A stretch of 7,267 nucleotides of DNA from Ruminococcus sp. UBA4383 (GTDB taxonomy: Bacteria; Bacillota; Clostridia; Oscillospirales; Ruminococcaceae), in contig DGRR01000105.1 in the NCBI GenBank assembly GCA_002389995.1, forward strand, positions 1 to 7,267. The letters run 5' to 3'. Of this stretch, positions 1 to 5,184 are shown piece after piece. Below the pieces are notes generated by a model. That model saw only the letters and a program-made list of their open reading frames with translations, searched no databases and was not told where the DNA came from. Each line of letters opens with the position of its first letter. Within the stretch, counting starts at the first letter, position 1. Position numbers and translations under genes: made by a program.

Positions 1-47
1 CGCATTTTTTCAAACTTACTGAAAATCAGATAAATCACTGGGGGATT

Positions 48-70
48 TTCAATTCCCGTACGGGTCACCA
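48..70 (+). repeat. tRNA-Glu-like 3' end fragment, possible attachment-site remnant
   Basis: Bases 48-54 read as a T-loop (TTCAATT), 55-59 as the 3' T-stem (CCCGT), 60-66 as the 3' acceptor strand (ACGGGTC), then A73 and CCA. This matches the usual 3' end of Firmicute tRNA-Glu, from memory of that family. The 5' T-stem strand that should sit at 43-47 does not pair, and no D-arm or anticodon arm is visible upstream, so homology stops at the T-loop. Nineteen of 23 bases match the 3' end of the intact tRNA-Glu at 873-895. Tyrosine-integrase elements duplicate exactly such a tRNA 3' segment at their distal end. A decayed tRNA is the alternative. Confidence 0.6.
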
Positions 71-79
71 CACACAAGG

Positions 80-121
80 CTCTCAAATGACGATATTACG
101 TCATTTGAGAGTTCTTTTTTT
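80..121 (+). terminator. Strong intrinsic terminator
   Basis: A perfect 13-bp stem (80-92 with 99-111) with a 6-base loop ATATTA is followed by a T-rich tract (112-121). It lies ten bases after the CCA of the tRNA-like fragment. This is where the native terminator of the original tRNA gene would be expected if the fragment is the outer edge of an integrated element. Confidence 0.9.
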
Positions 122-270
122 ACCCTGATTCGGCTTCTGTCCTTTATACAGCTTTGGGCTGTCCTTTGGTATCATTGAGTTATTACAGTTGTAAAACAGA
201 AAAGAATGTGGTAAAGTTAAAGTGTTGATGAACTGATAGAAATTGTACATCAGAAATAAAAATATACCTG
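122..270. other. Gene-free spacer
   Basis: No convincing ORF with a ribosome site is seen. There is a small hairpin ACAGC-TTTGG-GCTGT near 150-165 and a direct repeat of TGTCCTTT on either side of it. Neither has a T-tract. No function is assigned. Confidence 0.4.
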
Positions 271-278
271 CGGTTTAC

Positions 279-307
279 TTGATTTTTTGAAAAAACCGTG
301 TTATAAT
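279..307 (+). promoter_or_regulatory. Sigma-A promoter for the 34-aa small ORF
   Basis: TTGATT (279-284) and TATAAT (302-307) are separated by 17 bases, near consensus. A start site around 313-315 is inferred. An inverted repeat CGGTTT (271-276) / AAACCG (293-298), with half-sites 22 bp apart, brackets the -35 and could be an operator. Confidence 0.8.
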
Positions 308-314
308 ACAAGTA

Positions 315-338
315 CAGTCAGGAATGACTGATATCAGT
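315..338 (+). promoter_or_regulatory. Two overlapping palindromes at the transcript 5' end
   Basis: CAGTCA-GGAA-TGACTG (315-330) is a 6-bp hairpin with a GGAA tetraloop. ACTGATATCAGT (327-338) is a perfect 12-bp palindrome that shares bases 327-330 with it. As RNA the two hairpins are mutually exclusive. As DNA they could be an operator just downstream of the promoter. No known motif was recognised. Confidence 0.5.
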
Positions 339-366
339 AAGAATTTTTAAGGAAGGGGTTATCCGT

Positions 367-471
367 ATGAGAAAGTTTGCTATGTCTGAACGTTACAGTG
401 AACATCATGAGAGTTTCAGTCACGAAGGTGAAGAAACTCTTGTTGTTGTGCGTACAGAACATAGTGGATAA
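367..471 (+). CDS. 34-aa small protein, unknown function
   Basis: This is a short reading frame of 34 codons starting at ATG 367, eight bases after a near-perfect ribosome site (AAGGAAGGGG, 349-358). It sits about 50 bases downstream of the inferred start of a near-consensus promoter and ends 46 bases before an intrinsic terminator (518-555). Promoter, ribosome site, frame and terminator thus form a complete minimal gene. The peptide starts MRKFAMSERYSEHHESF, is rich in Glu, His and Ser, has a short hydrophobic run (LVVV) near the end, and has no signal peptide or membrane helix. I recognise no family. It could instead be a leader peptide controlling read-through into the downstream regulator, or the transcript could act as an RNA. 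Other frames of this stretch look like shadows. Confidence 0.6.
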   Translation: MRKFAMSERYSEHHESFSHEGEETLVVVRTEHSG

Positions 472-517
472 TCATTTCGGAGAACACTTTTTTGAGTTAT
501 GCTCCATAAGAATGATA

Positions 518-555
518 AACACCGTCTGTATGCAAACAGGCGGTGTTTTTGTTTT
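518..555 (+). terminator. Intrinsic terminator between the small ORF and the HTH gene
   Basis: A 12-bp stem (518-529 with 536-547, one T-G wobble) with loop ATGCAA is followed by TTTGTTTT. It ends the small-ORF transcript 27 bases before the helix-turn-helix gene start, so that gene depends on read-through or on a weak internal promoter. A TTGTTG (443-448) / GATAAT (467-472) pair with an 18-base spacer is the only candidate I see. Confidence 0.85.
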
Positions 556-566
556 CATACTCAGGG

Positions 567-573
567 AAAGGAG
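567..573 (+). promoter_or_regulatory. Ribosome site fixing the HTH start
   Basis: AAAGGAG lies nine bases before ATG 583. A longer frame from ATG 499 would run through the terminator hairpin and has no ribosome site, so 583 is preferred. Confidence 0.8.
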
Positions 574-582
574 CGGTTCACA

Positions 583-807
583 ATGCCAGTTATTGATGTA
601 AAGGCAACAGGCAGCAATATAAAGCAAATCATAAAGTCCAAGGGATTCAGAATAGCTGATGTGCAGGCAAGATGCGGTTTCAATACTCCGCAGGCTATTT
701 TCAAATGGCTTCGTGGTGATTCTGTCCCCACTATTGACAACCTGATAATTCTTGCAGATATGTTTGATTTACCGATAGATAAAATAATAATCATCACCCG
801 TGTATGA
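583..807 (+). CDS. Small Cro/CI (XRE)-type helix-turn-helix protein
   Basis: This is a probable DNA-binding transcription regulator of 74 aa, almost entirely one HTH domain. Residues 12-21 form helix 1 (IKQIIKSKG). About 24-32 form helix 2 (IADVQARCG). About 36-44 form the recognition helix (PQAIFKWLR). The typical GDSVPTIDNLIILADMFDLPID stretch follows at about 45-66 and packs as helices 4-5. There is no effector or dimerisation domain beyond this. It begins 27 bases after a terminator and ends 12 bases before a tRNA-Glu gene, with no clear terminator between, so HTH and tRNAs may share a transcript. Dyads around the upstream promoter (271-298, 315-338) are candidate operators, which is inference only. 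Such stand-alone XRE proteins are common both in mobile elements and as chromosomal genes. The fold is clear; the target is unknown. Confidence 0.85.
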   Translation: MPVIDVKATGSNIKQIIKSKGFRIADVQARCGFNTPQAIFKWLRGDSVPTIDNLIILADMFDLPIDKIIIITRV

Positions 808-815
808 GTGATGAT
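790..815 (+). other. Hairpin across the HTH stop codon
   Basis: An 8-bp perfect stem ATCATCAC (790-797) / GTGATGAT (808-815) with a 10-base loop covers the end of the HTH frame and lies five bases from the tRNA 5' end. With no T-tract it is not a good terminator. It might mark an RNA processing point. Confidence 0.4.
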
Positions 816-819
816 ATAT

Positions 820-895
820 GGCGGATTCGTCTAAAGGTCAGGACAGGAGGCTTTCAACTTCCAGACAGAGGGTTCAATTCCCCTATCCGTCACCA
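820..895 (+). tRNA. tRNA-Glu (anticodon UUC)
   Basis: A full cloverleaf is visible: acceptor 820-826 / 885-891 (one G-T pair), D-stem GTCT/GGAC (829-832 / 841-844), anticodon stem 846-850 / 858-862 with loop CTTTCAA, and anticodon TTC at 853-855. The T-loop TTCAATT (873-879) follows, and CCA is encoded (893-895). The T-stem has an A-C mismatch (869 / 883) and a G-T pair, so it is weaker than usual. It is the first of three tRNAs and differs in its acceptor from the usual Firmicute tRNA-Glu whose 3' end appears at 48-70. A second, canonical tRNA-Glu elsewhere is expected. Confidence 0.88.
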
Positions 896-903
896 ATAAT
901 TAT

Positions 904-975
904 GGTGGTCGTCGTCCAATGGCAGGACGTCAGATTGTGGCTCTGAAAATGAGAGTTCGATTCTCTTCGGTCACC
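904..975 (+). tRNA. tRNA-His (anticodon GUG)
   Basis: The His-specific extra base G-1 (904) faces C73 (975). Acceptor 905-911 pairs with 968-974 (including G-T pairs), D-stem GTCC/GGAC is 914-917 / 925-928, anticodon stem 930-934 / 942-946 holds loop TTGTGGC, and the anticodon GTG is 937-939. T-stem GAGAG/CTCTT carries loop TTCGATT. CCA is not encoded (CTG follows), so it must be added after transcription. The sequence is unlike the standard Firmicute tRNA-His outside the invariant positions. Confidence 0.88.
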
Positions 976-981
976 CTGTAT

Positions 982-998
982 GGGCAGATATTCTGTCC
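982..998 (+). other. Short hairpin between two tRNAs
   Basis: GGGCAGA (982-988) pairs with TCTGTCC (992-998), with one G-T pair, over a 3-base loop TAT. There is no T-tract. It may guide processing of the tRNA precursor, which is inference. Confidence 0.35.
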
Positions 999-1004
999 GT
1001 AAAC

Positions 1005-1096
1005 GGTCATATAAGCCTAAATGGTAAGGCAGCGGTTTGCTAAACCGTGAGTAACCGGATTATTTCGGTGTCTGAGTTCAAGTCTCAGTGTGACCG
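1005..1096 (+). tRNA. tRNA-Ser (anticodon GCU)
   Basis: This is a class II tRNA of 92 bases. Acceptor GGTCATA (1005-1011) pairs with 1089-1095. D-stem GCC/GGC is 1015-1017 / 1028-1030 with the GG pair in the loop. Anticodon stem 1032-1036 / 1044-1048 has loop TTGCTAA and anticodon GCT at 1039-1041. The long variable arm is about 1049-1071 with a short ACCG/CGGT stem. T-stem CTGAG/CTCAG is perfect. The discriminator is G1096, as expected for serine. CCA is not encoded. Confidence 0.85.
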
Positions 1097-1100
1097 CTGT

Positions 1101-1138
1101 AATCCCCTGTTTTTTTAAGCAGGGGATTTTATTTTTTT
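1101..1138 (+). terminator. Intrinsic terminator of the tRNA array
   Basis: A perfect 9-bp stem AATCCCCTG (1101-1109) / CAGGGGATT (1120-1128) with a 10-base loop runs into a T-rich tract up to 1138. It overlaps the last codons and stop of the convergent minus-strand gene (stop at 1115). In the minus direction no T-tract follows, so it probably works on the plus strand only. Confidence 0.85.
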
Positions 1139-1498
1139 GTAAATATATATTCCGGCAGATGTAACGGCACAGCCTGCGGCATAAGCCAGAATATCAATGT
1201 ATGAAAAGCTTGTACCTGTTATTGTACGCAGAAGTTTATTTTCTATTCCGAGTATATCTGCTATATGTATTTTCTGCAATAACTCAACAATTACCGAAAA
1301 TACAAAAACTCCTGCATTTACAGCATGGTGATTATTTTTTCCGCCGAGAAAACACTGCACAAGACAGTATACAGCCCATACGACAATGACATCTCCGATA
1401 TAGTCTCTTATGAAATTATCATGCTGAGTAATTCCGATTACCACTTCAACGGCAATTATAAGAATCAGGATTACAAAATATATTATTCTTGTTTTCAT
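1115..1498 (-). CDS. DUF2809-type integral membrane protein
   Basis: The protein is 127 aa with four likely membrane helices (about residues 5-23, 34-51, 58-74 and 100-119) and a short basic tail (KKIKS). The pattern FIRDYIGDVIVVWAVYCLVQ, followed by VELLQ...LG...LLRTITGTSFSYIDILAYAAG, is the hallmark arrangement of the DUF2809 family as I know it. VanZ-like proteins have a distantly similar layout. The function is unknown; it sits in the cytoplasmic membrane. It starts 42 bases after the hydF stop on the same strand with no obvious promoter or strong ribosome site in the gap, so co-transcription with hydF is likely. Its 3' end overlaps the plus-strand tRNA terminator, a convergent layout. 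Family call fairly sure, role unknown. Confidence 0.8.
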   Translation of the reverse strand: MKTRIIYFVILILIIAVEVVIGITQHDNFIRDYIGDVIVVWAVYCLVQCFLGGKNNHHAVNAGVFVFSVIVELLQKIHIADILGIENKLLRTITGTSFSYIDILAYAAGCAVTSAGIYIYKKIKSPA

Positions 1499-1540
1499 TG
1501 TTTCAGTCCGTTCTGAGAAAAATTTTTATTAACGCCTGTA

Positions 1541-2734
1541 TTATTGGAGTTCCCTGAGAATATCGGGGAATATTTCGAGACTGCGTTCAAGTATTCCGTT
1601 CATCATTGCAATAGCAGTTCCGTAGTTTGTAAAGGGAACATTATGCGAAAGAGCGGAATTTTGTCTTGACTGCATTTCTCTTTCATTGAGCATACAGCCG
1701 CCGCAGTGTATGACAAGGGCGTATTTTTCGGGATTTTCGGGGAAATCACGACCTGAACTGAGTTCTGTGACAAGATTTTTCCCTGTATATTTTTTCAATA
1801 ATGCGGGGAGTTTTACGCTTCCTATATCACCGCACTGTCTGTGATGAGTACAGCCTTCTGATATGAGAACAGTATCACCGTCTTTAAGGTTTTTAATCTT
1901 TGCCGAACCTTTTACTGCTGTTTCAAGGAAACCTTTATATCTTGCCATTAATATCGAAAAAGATGTAAGCGGTATATCATCAGGGACTATTTTGCTGACA
2001 TATGCAAAAGCCTGACTGTCGGTTATTACCATTTGAGGTCTGTTGATTTTAAAGAGGGTTTCTTCGAGTTCTGTCTCACGGACAGCAACGGCAACTGCGC
2101 CTGTATCGAGAATATCTCTTATAGCCTGCTGCTGTGGGAGGATAATTCTTCCCTTTGGTGCTGCGGAATCTATGGGCATTACAAGGACTATCAAGTCGCC
2201 TTTTTCAATTAAATCAGCAACAAGATGTTTTTCGGCAGTATTATTTTTTGCCATTGAAGCTATTTTTTCTTTCAGTTCGTATATATTTGTGCCGTTGAGT
2301 GAACTTACAGCGATTTCATTTTCCTTACAGACAATTTTGGCAGTATCGGACTTGTTGAAAACTTTAATGTATGGAATATTTTTTTCTTCAAAGAGATTTA
2401 TAAGTTCCCTGTCGCACTGACATATATTTTCAGATGCATCTATTACAAGTACGGCTATATCGGTTTTGGCGAGTATCTGTCTTGTCTTTCTGACTCTGAG
2501 TTCTCCGAGTGCGCCTGTATCGTCAAATCCGGGGGTATCTATTATTTCAACAGGTCCGAGCGGCAGAAGCTCCATAGCCTTGTATACGGGGTCGGTGGTA
2601 GTGCCTTTTACATCTGATACAACAGAAAGCTCCTGTCCCGTAACAGCATTTACAAGGCTTGATTTTCCTGCGTTTCTGCGACCGAAAAATCCTATGTGTA
2701 TTCTTTCGCCTGAGGGTGTGTCATTGAGTCCCAT
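1541..2734 (-). CDS. hydF: [FeFe]-hydrogenase H-cluster maturation GTPase HydF
   Basis: HydF is the cytoplasmic GTPase and scaffold on which the 2Fe subcluster made by HydE and HydG is held before transfer to the [FeFe] hydrogenase. The 397 aa match the family length. The N-terminal Era/TrmE-like GTPase domain has Walker A GRRNAGKSS (18-26), switch region GTTTDP (44-49), DTPG (66-69) and NKSD (127-130). A central dimerisation region follows. The C-terminal domain carries the Fe-S ligands: CTH (C295, H297) and HCGGC (H343, C344, C347), the CxH...HCxxC pattern specific to HydF. ATG 2734 is preceded by a good ribosome site (ACGGAGGAAA, about eight bases away). A promoter lies at 2813-2841. hydE, hydG and the hydrogenase are not in the window, so it is a stand-alone maturase. 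It implies a fermentative anaerobe making hydrogen. Confidence 0.95.
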   Translation of the reverse strand: MGLNDTPSGERIHIGFFGRRNAGKSSLVNAVTGQELSVVSDVKGTTTDPVYKAMELLPLGPVEIIDTPGFDDTGALGELRVRKTRQILAKTDIAVLVIDASENICQCDRELINLFEEKNIPYIKVFNKSDTAKIVCKENEIAVSSLNGTNIYELKEKIASMAKNNTAEKHLVADLIEKGDLIVLVMPIDSAAPKGRIILPQQQAIRDILDTGAVAVAVRETELEETLFKINRPQMVITDSQAFAYVSKIVPDDIPLTSFSILMARYKGFLETAVKGSAKIKNLKDGDTVLISEGCTHHRQCGDIGSVKLPALLKKYTGKNLVTELSSGRDFPENPEKYALVIHCGGCMLNEREMQSRQNSALSHNVPFTNYGTAIAMMNGILERSLEIFPDILRELQ

Positions 2735-2812
2735 AAAAATTTCCTCCGTAAAATAAAATTATATTTTTATTGTCGTGTCATCATATGAAAAAATTAAAGA
2801 GAATTAATTTAT

Positions 2813-2841
2813 ATTATACTATGAAAAATACAAAAAAGCAA
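2813..2841 (-). promoter_or_regulatory. Promoter of hydF
   Basis: On the minus strand TTGCTT (2836-2841) and TATAAT (2813-2818) are 17 bases apart. The inferred start lies roughly 70 bases before the hydF ATG. It is divergent from the argG promoter about 90 bp away. Confidence 0.75.
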
Positions 2842-2907
2842 GGGACAGTTTTCGGAATGAAAATAATCATTGAATATATGCATTGAAATAAGAATATTTT
2901 AAGAAAA

Positions 2908-2925
2908 AATGAATATTTATTCAAA
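2908..2925 (+). promoter_or_regulatory. ARG box (ArgR/AhrC operator)
   Basis: AATGAATATTTATTCAAA contains the perfect palindromic core TGAAT-ATTT-ATTCA, which fits the known ArgR consensus TNTGAATWWWWATTCANW. It lies six bases upstream of the argG -35. Arginine-dependent repression by ArgR is therefore expected. No second full-strength box is seen next to it; a weak half-site TTGAAT lies near 2870. Confidence 0.85.
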
Positions 2926-2930
2926 ATCCC

Positions 2931-2958
2931 TTGACAATATCTGTAATGCGTGTATAAT
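2931..2958 (+). promoter_or_regulatory. Promoter of argG
   Basis: A perfect TTGACA (2931-2936) and perfect TATAAT (2953-2958) are separated by 16 bases. Transcription should start near 2965, giving a leader of about 57 bases before ATG 3022. Confidence 0.9.
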
Positions 2959-3008
2959 AGTATTATAAGAATATTTCATGCCCTTATCGGGTGTGTTAAT
3001 TGAAATAT

Positions 3009-3013
3009 GGAGG
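3009..3013 (+). promoter_or_regulatory. Ribosome site fixing the argG start
   Basis: GGAGG lies eight bases before ATG 3022. The in-frame ATG at 3007 overlaps this site and has no ribosome site of its own, so the protein starts MAKEIKK. Confidence 0.85.
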
Positions 3014-3021
3014 TAATATCA

Positions 3022-4251
3022 ATGGCTAAGGAAATTAAAAAGGTTGTTCTCGCATATTCAGGAGGACTTGACACATCTATCATTATTCCGTGGCTTAAAG
3101 AAAACTACAATAACCCCGAAATTATCGCTGTTTCAGGCGATGTCGGACAGGGTACGGAACTCGACGGTCTCGAAGAAAAGGCTATAAAGACAGGTGCTTC
3201 AAAACTCATCATCGCTGACCTTAAAGAAGAATTTATTCAGGATTACGTTTATCCCACAGTTCAGGCAGGCGCAATCTATGAGAACAGATATATGCTCGGA
3301 ACTTCCTTTGCACGTCCCATTATCGCCAAGAGAATCGCTGAAATAGCTATCGCAGAAGGCGCAGACGCTATCTGCCACGGCTGTACAGGCAAGGGCAACG
3401 ATCAGGTAAGATTTGAACTCGCTATAAAGGCTTTCGCTCCCGAAATGACTATCATCGCTCCTTGGAGAGAATGGAACATCAAGAGCCGTGACGAGGAAAT
3501 CGACTACGCAGAAGCCCACAATATCCCCCTCAAAATAAACCGTGAAACAAATTACTCAAAGGATAAGAATATATGGCACCTCTCACACGAAGGTCTTGAC
3601 CTTGAAAACCCTGCAAATGAACCTCAGTATGAGAAAAAGGGATTCCTCGAAATGGGCGTTTCTCCCATTGATGCTCCCGACAAGCCTACATATATAACTA
3701 TCCACTTTGAAAAGGGCAAGCCTACTGCTCTTGACGGAAAAGAACTCAACGGAGTTGAAATGGTTTCCGCTCTCAACAAACTCGGCGGCGAAAACGGTAT
3801 CGGTCTTGCTGACCTCGTTGAAAACCGTCTTGTCGGTATGAAGTCCAGAGGTGTTTATGAAACTCCCGGCGGTGCTATCCTCTATCACGCTCACGAAGTC
3901 CTTGAAACTATCACTCTTGATAAGGAAACCGCAAGAATCAAGCAGTATCTCGGAATCAAGTTCGCTGATATCGTTTATAACGGTCAGTGGTATACTCCTC
4001 TCCGTGAAGCCCTTACAGCATTCGTTGACAAAACTCAGGAAAGAGTTACAGGCGATGTAAAACTTAAACTCTATAAGGGCAATATCATCAATGCAGGCGT
4101 AACTTCACCTTATACTCTCTATGATGAGGAAATTGCTACTTTTGATGAGGACGAGGTTTACAATCAGGCTGATGCAGCAGGATTCATCAATCTCTTCGGA
4201 CTTCCGATTAAAGTTAAGGCTCAGCTCGACAAGAAAAGAGAACAGAAGTAA
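3022..4251 (+). CDS. argG: Argininosuccinate synthase
   Basis: ArgG joins citrulline and aspartate using ATP to give argininosuccinate, the seventh step of arginine synthesis, in the cytoplasm. The 409 aa fit the family. The N-terminal ATP-pyrophosphatase signature AYSGGLDTS (11-19) is intact. YMLGTSFARP (90-99) and GCTGKGNDQVRFE (120-132) are the conserved citrulline/aspartate-binding segments, followed by APWREW (146-151) and the C-terminal tetramerisation region ending in a basic tail. The gene has a consensus promoter with an ARG box and is followed by a terminator (4279-4320). Codon choice is notably richer in C-ending codons than its neighbours, as expected for strong expression. Usually argG is directly followed by argH; here argH lies 1.28 kb away beyond a peptidase gene and a repeat array. 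Confidence 0.97.
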   Translation: MAKEIKKVVLAYSGGLDTSIIIPWLKENYNNPEIIAVSGDVGQGTELDGLEEKAIKTGASKLIIADLKEEFIQDYVYPTVQAGAIYENRYMLGTSFARPIIAKRIAEIAIAEGADAICHGCTGKGNDQVRFELAIKAFAPEMTIIAPWREWNIKSRDEEIDYAEAHNIPLKINRETNYSKDKNIWHLSHEGLDLENPANEPQYEKKGFLEMGVSPIDAPDKPTYITIHFEKGKPTALDGKELNGVEMVSALNKLGGENGIGLADLVENRLVGMKSRGVYETPGGAILYHAHEVLETITLDKETARIKQYLGIKFADIVYNGQWYTPLREALTAFVDKTQERVTGDVKLKLYKGNIINAGVTSPYTLYDEEIATFDEDEVYNQADAAGFINLFGLPIKVKAQLDKKREQK

Positions 4252-4278
4252 TTTTTAGTCGTTGATTTGAAATAAGTA

Positions 4279-4320
4279 AACAGGCAGGGGAAAATTTCAC
4301 CTGCCTGTTGTGATTTTATA
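4279..4320 (+). terminator. Terminator after argG
   Basis: A perfect 10-bp stem AACAGGCAGG (4279-4288) / CCTGCCTGTT (4300-4309) with an 11-base loop is followed by the short, imperfect T-rich tail GTGATTTTATA. The tail is weak, so partial read-through into the downstream genes is possible. I see no strong promoter between here and the next gene. Confidence 0.75.
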
Positions 4321-4326
4321 AATTTT

Positions 4327-4330
4327 GGAG
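4327..4330 (+). promoter_or_regulatory. Ribosome site fixing the dipeptidase start
   Basis: GGAG sits six bases before ATG 4337. The upstream TTG at 4325 overlaps the site and is rejected as start, which gives the protein a clean lipoprotein signal starting MKRN. Confidence 0.8.
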
Positions 4331-4336
4331 AATTTC

Positions 4337-5131
4337 ATGAAAAGAAATATAGCTTTGATATTGTCTGCGTTTCTTATTGCAGGAGCTTTCACAGCCTGCG
4401 GAGATACCGAAAATATTAAAAATATGGAGAGCAATATGAGTGAGGAAAGCAGTTCAAAGGAAACTAATGAGACTGTCGGCGAGGACGGCGTGAAACTTTC
4501 AGATGATTCATCTGACTTTGTACTCCTTGCGGAAGCTGTCCCCGATGCTATTCTTGAAATAAGATACTATTCAACATATAATTTCGTAGGCGACAGAATT
4601 GACGGCTATGAACAGCCTGTCGCACTCATTACAAAGGAAGCTGCCGCTGCACTTAAAGAAGTAAGTGATGAACTCGTTTCAAAGGGGTACAGGTTAAAAA
4701 TCTATGACGCTTACAGACCTCAGAAAGCTGTCACAAATTTCATGAACTGGGCTTTGGATACAGATGATACACGCATGAAGGAATATTTCTATCCCGAACT
4801 TGAAAAAGATGTGCTTTTCCCGCAGGGATATATTGCGGAACATTCAGGTCACAGCCGTGGAAGTACCGTTGACCTTACACTTTTTGACATGAAAACCGAA
4901 AAGGAAGTCGATATGGGCGGAACTTTTGACTATTTCGGAGAATTAAGCCACCCCGACTACAAGGACATAACCGATGAACAGTATGCAAACAGAATGATTC
5001 TCAGAGATGCTATGCTCGGTCACGGATTCAAGCCGCTCGATGAGGAATGGTGGCATTTCACACTTGAAAATGAACCTTTCCCCGATACTTATTTTACTTT
5101 CCCCGTGAACAGCGATTCCGTGAAACAGTAA
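4337..5131 (+). CDS. VanX/DdpX-like D-alanyl-D-alanine dipeptidase, predicted lipoprotein
   Basis: This is a zinc metallopeptidase of family M15D, which cleaves the D-Ala-D-Ala dipeptide. It has 264 aa. Residues 1-20 form a lipoprotein signal (KR, hydrophobic core, FTAC with C21 as lipidated residue). A Ser/Glu/Asn-rich linker (about 22-58) precedes the catalytic domain (about 60-257). The VanX residues are all visible with the right spacing: R127 in YRP (VanX R71), zinc ligands H172 and D179 in SGHSRGSTVDL (H116, D123), and E237 and H240 in EEWWHF (E181, H184). Classical VanX is cytoplasmic and sits with vanH and vanA; neither is here, and this one should face outward on the membrane. Recycling or trimming of wall-derived dipeptides is more likely than glycopeptide resistance, which is inference. 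It lies between argG and argH with no evident metabolic link. Confidence 0.9.
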   Translation: MKRNIALILSAFLIAGAFTACGDTENIKNMESNMSEESSSKETNETVGEDGVKLSDDSSDFVLLAEAVPDAILEIRYYSTYNFVGDRIDGYEQPVALITKEAAAALKEVSDELVSKGYRLKIYDAYRPQKAVTNFMNWALDTDDTRMKEYFYPELEKDVLFPQGYIAEHSGHSRGSTVDLTLFDMKTEKEVDMGGTFDYFGELSHPDYKDITDEQYANRMILRDAMLGHGFKPLDEEWWHFTLENEPFPDTYFTFPVNSDSVKQ

Positions 5132-5145
5132 TCCGTGTAACAAAT

Positions 5146-5161
5146 TGTTCCATGTGGAACA
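5146..5161. promoter_or_regulatory. parS-like palindrome, copy 1
   Basis: TGTTCCATGTGGAACA is a 16-base near-palindrome that differs from the ParB (Spo0J) site TGTTTCACGTGAAACA at three positions, one of them variable in known parS sites. It lies 14 bases after the dipeptidase stop. No T-tract follows, so it is not a terminator. The parS assignment is tentative because the central C of CACGTG is T. Confidence 0.5.
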
Positions 5162-5184
5162 TTCTGAAAATTGTTTCATGAATT

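Noticed and set aside
1..70. Complete functional tRNA ending at 70
   Set aside because: No D-arm, anticodon arm or 5' T-stem strand can be paired; only the last 23 bases are tRNA-like.
499..582. N-terminal extension of the HTH protein from ATG 499
   Set aside because: It would translate through the terminator hairpin, has no ribosome site, and its residues do not resemble a protein domain; ATG 583 has a good ribosome site.
377..601. 74-codon frame overlapping the 34-aa ORF and the HTH start
   Set aside because: No ribosome site, runs through the terminator, and is in a different frame from the well-supported small ORF.
2043..2756. Long plus-strand frames opposite hydF
   Set aside because: Antisense shadows of a clear HydF coding region, without ribosome sites.
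4337..5131. Vancomycin-resistance cluster
   Set aside because: Only a VanX-like enzyme is present, with a lipoprotein signal; no vanH, vanA or vanRS-like genes are in the window.
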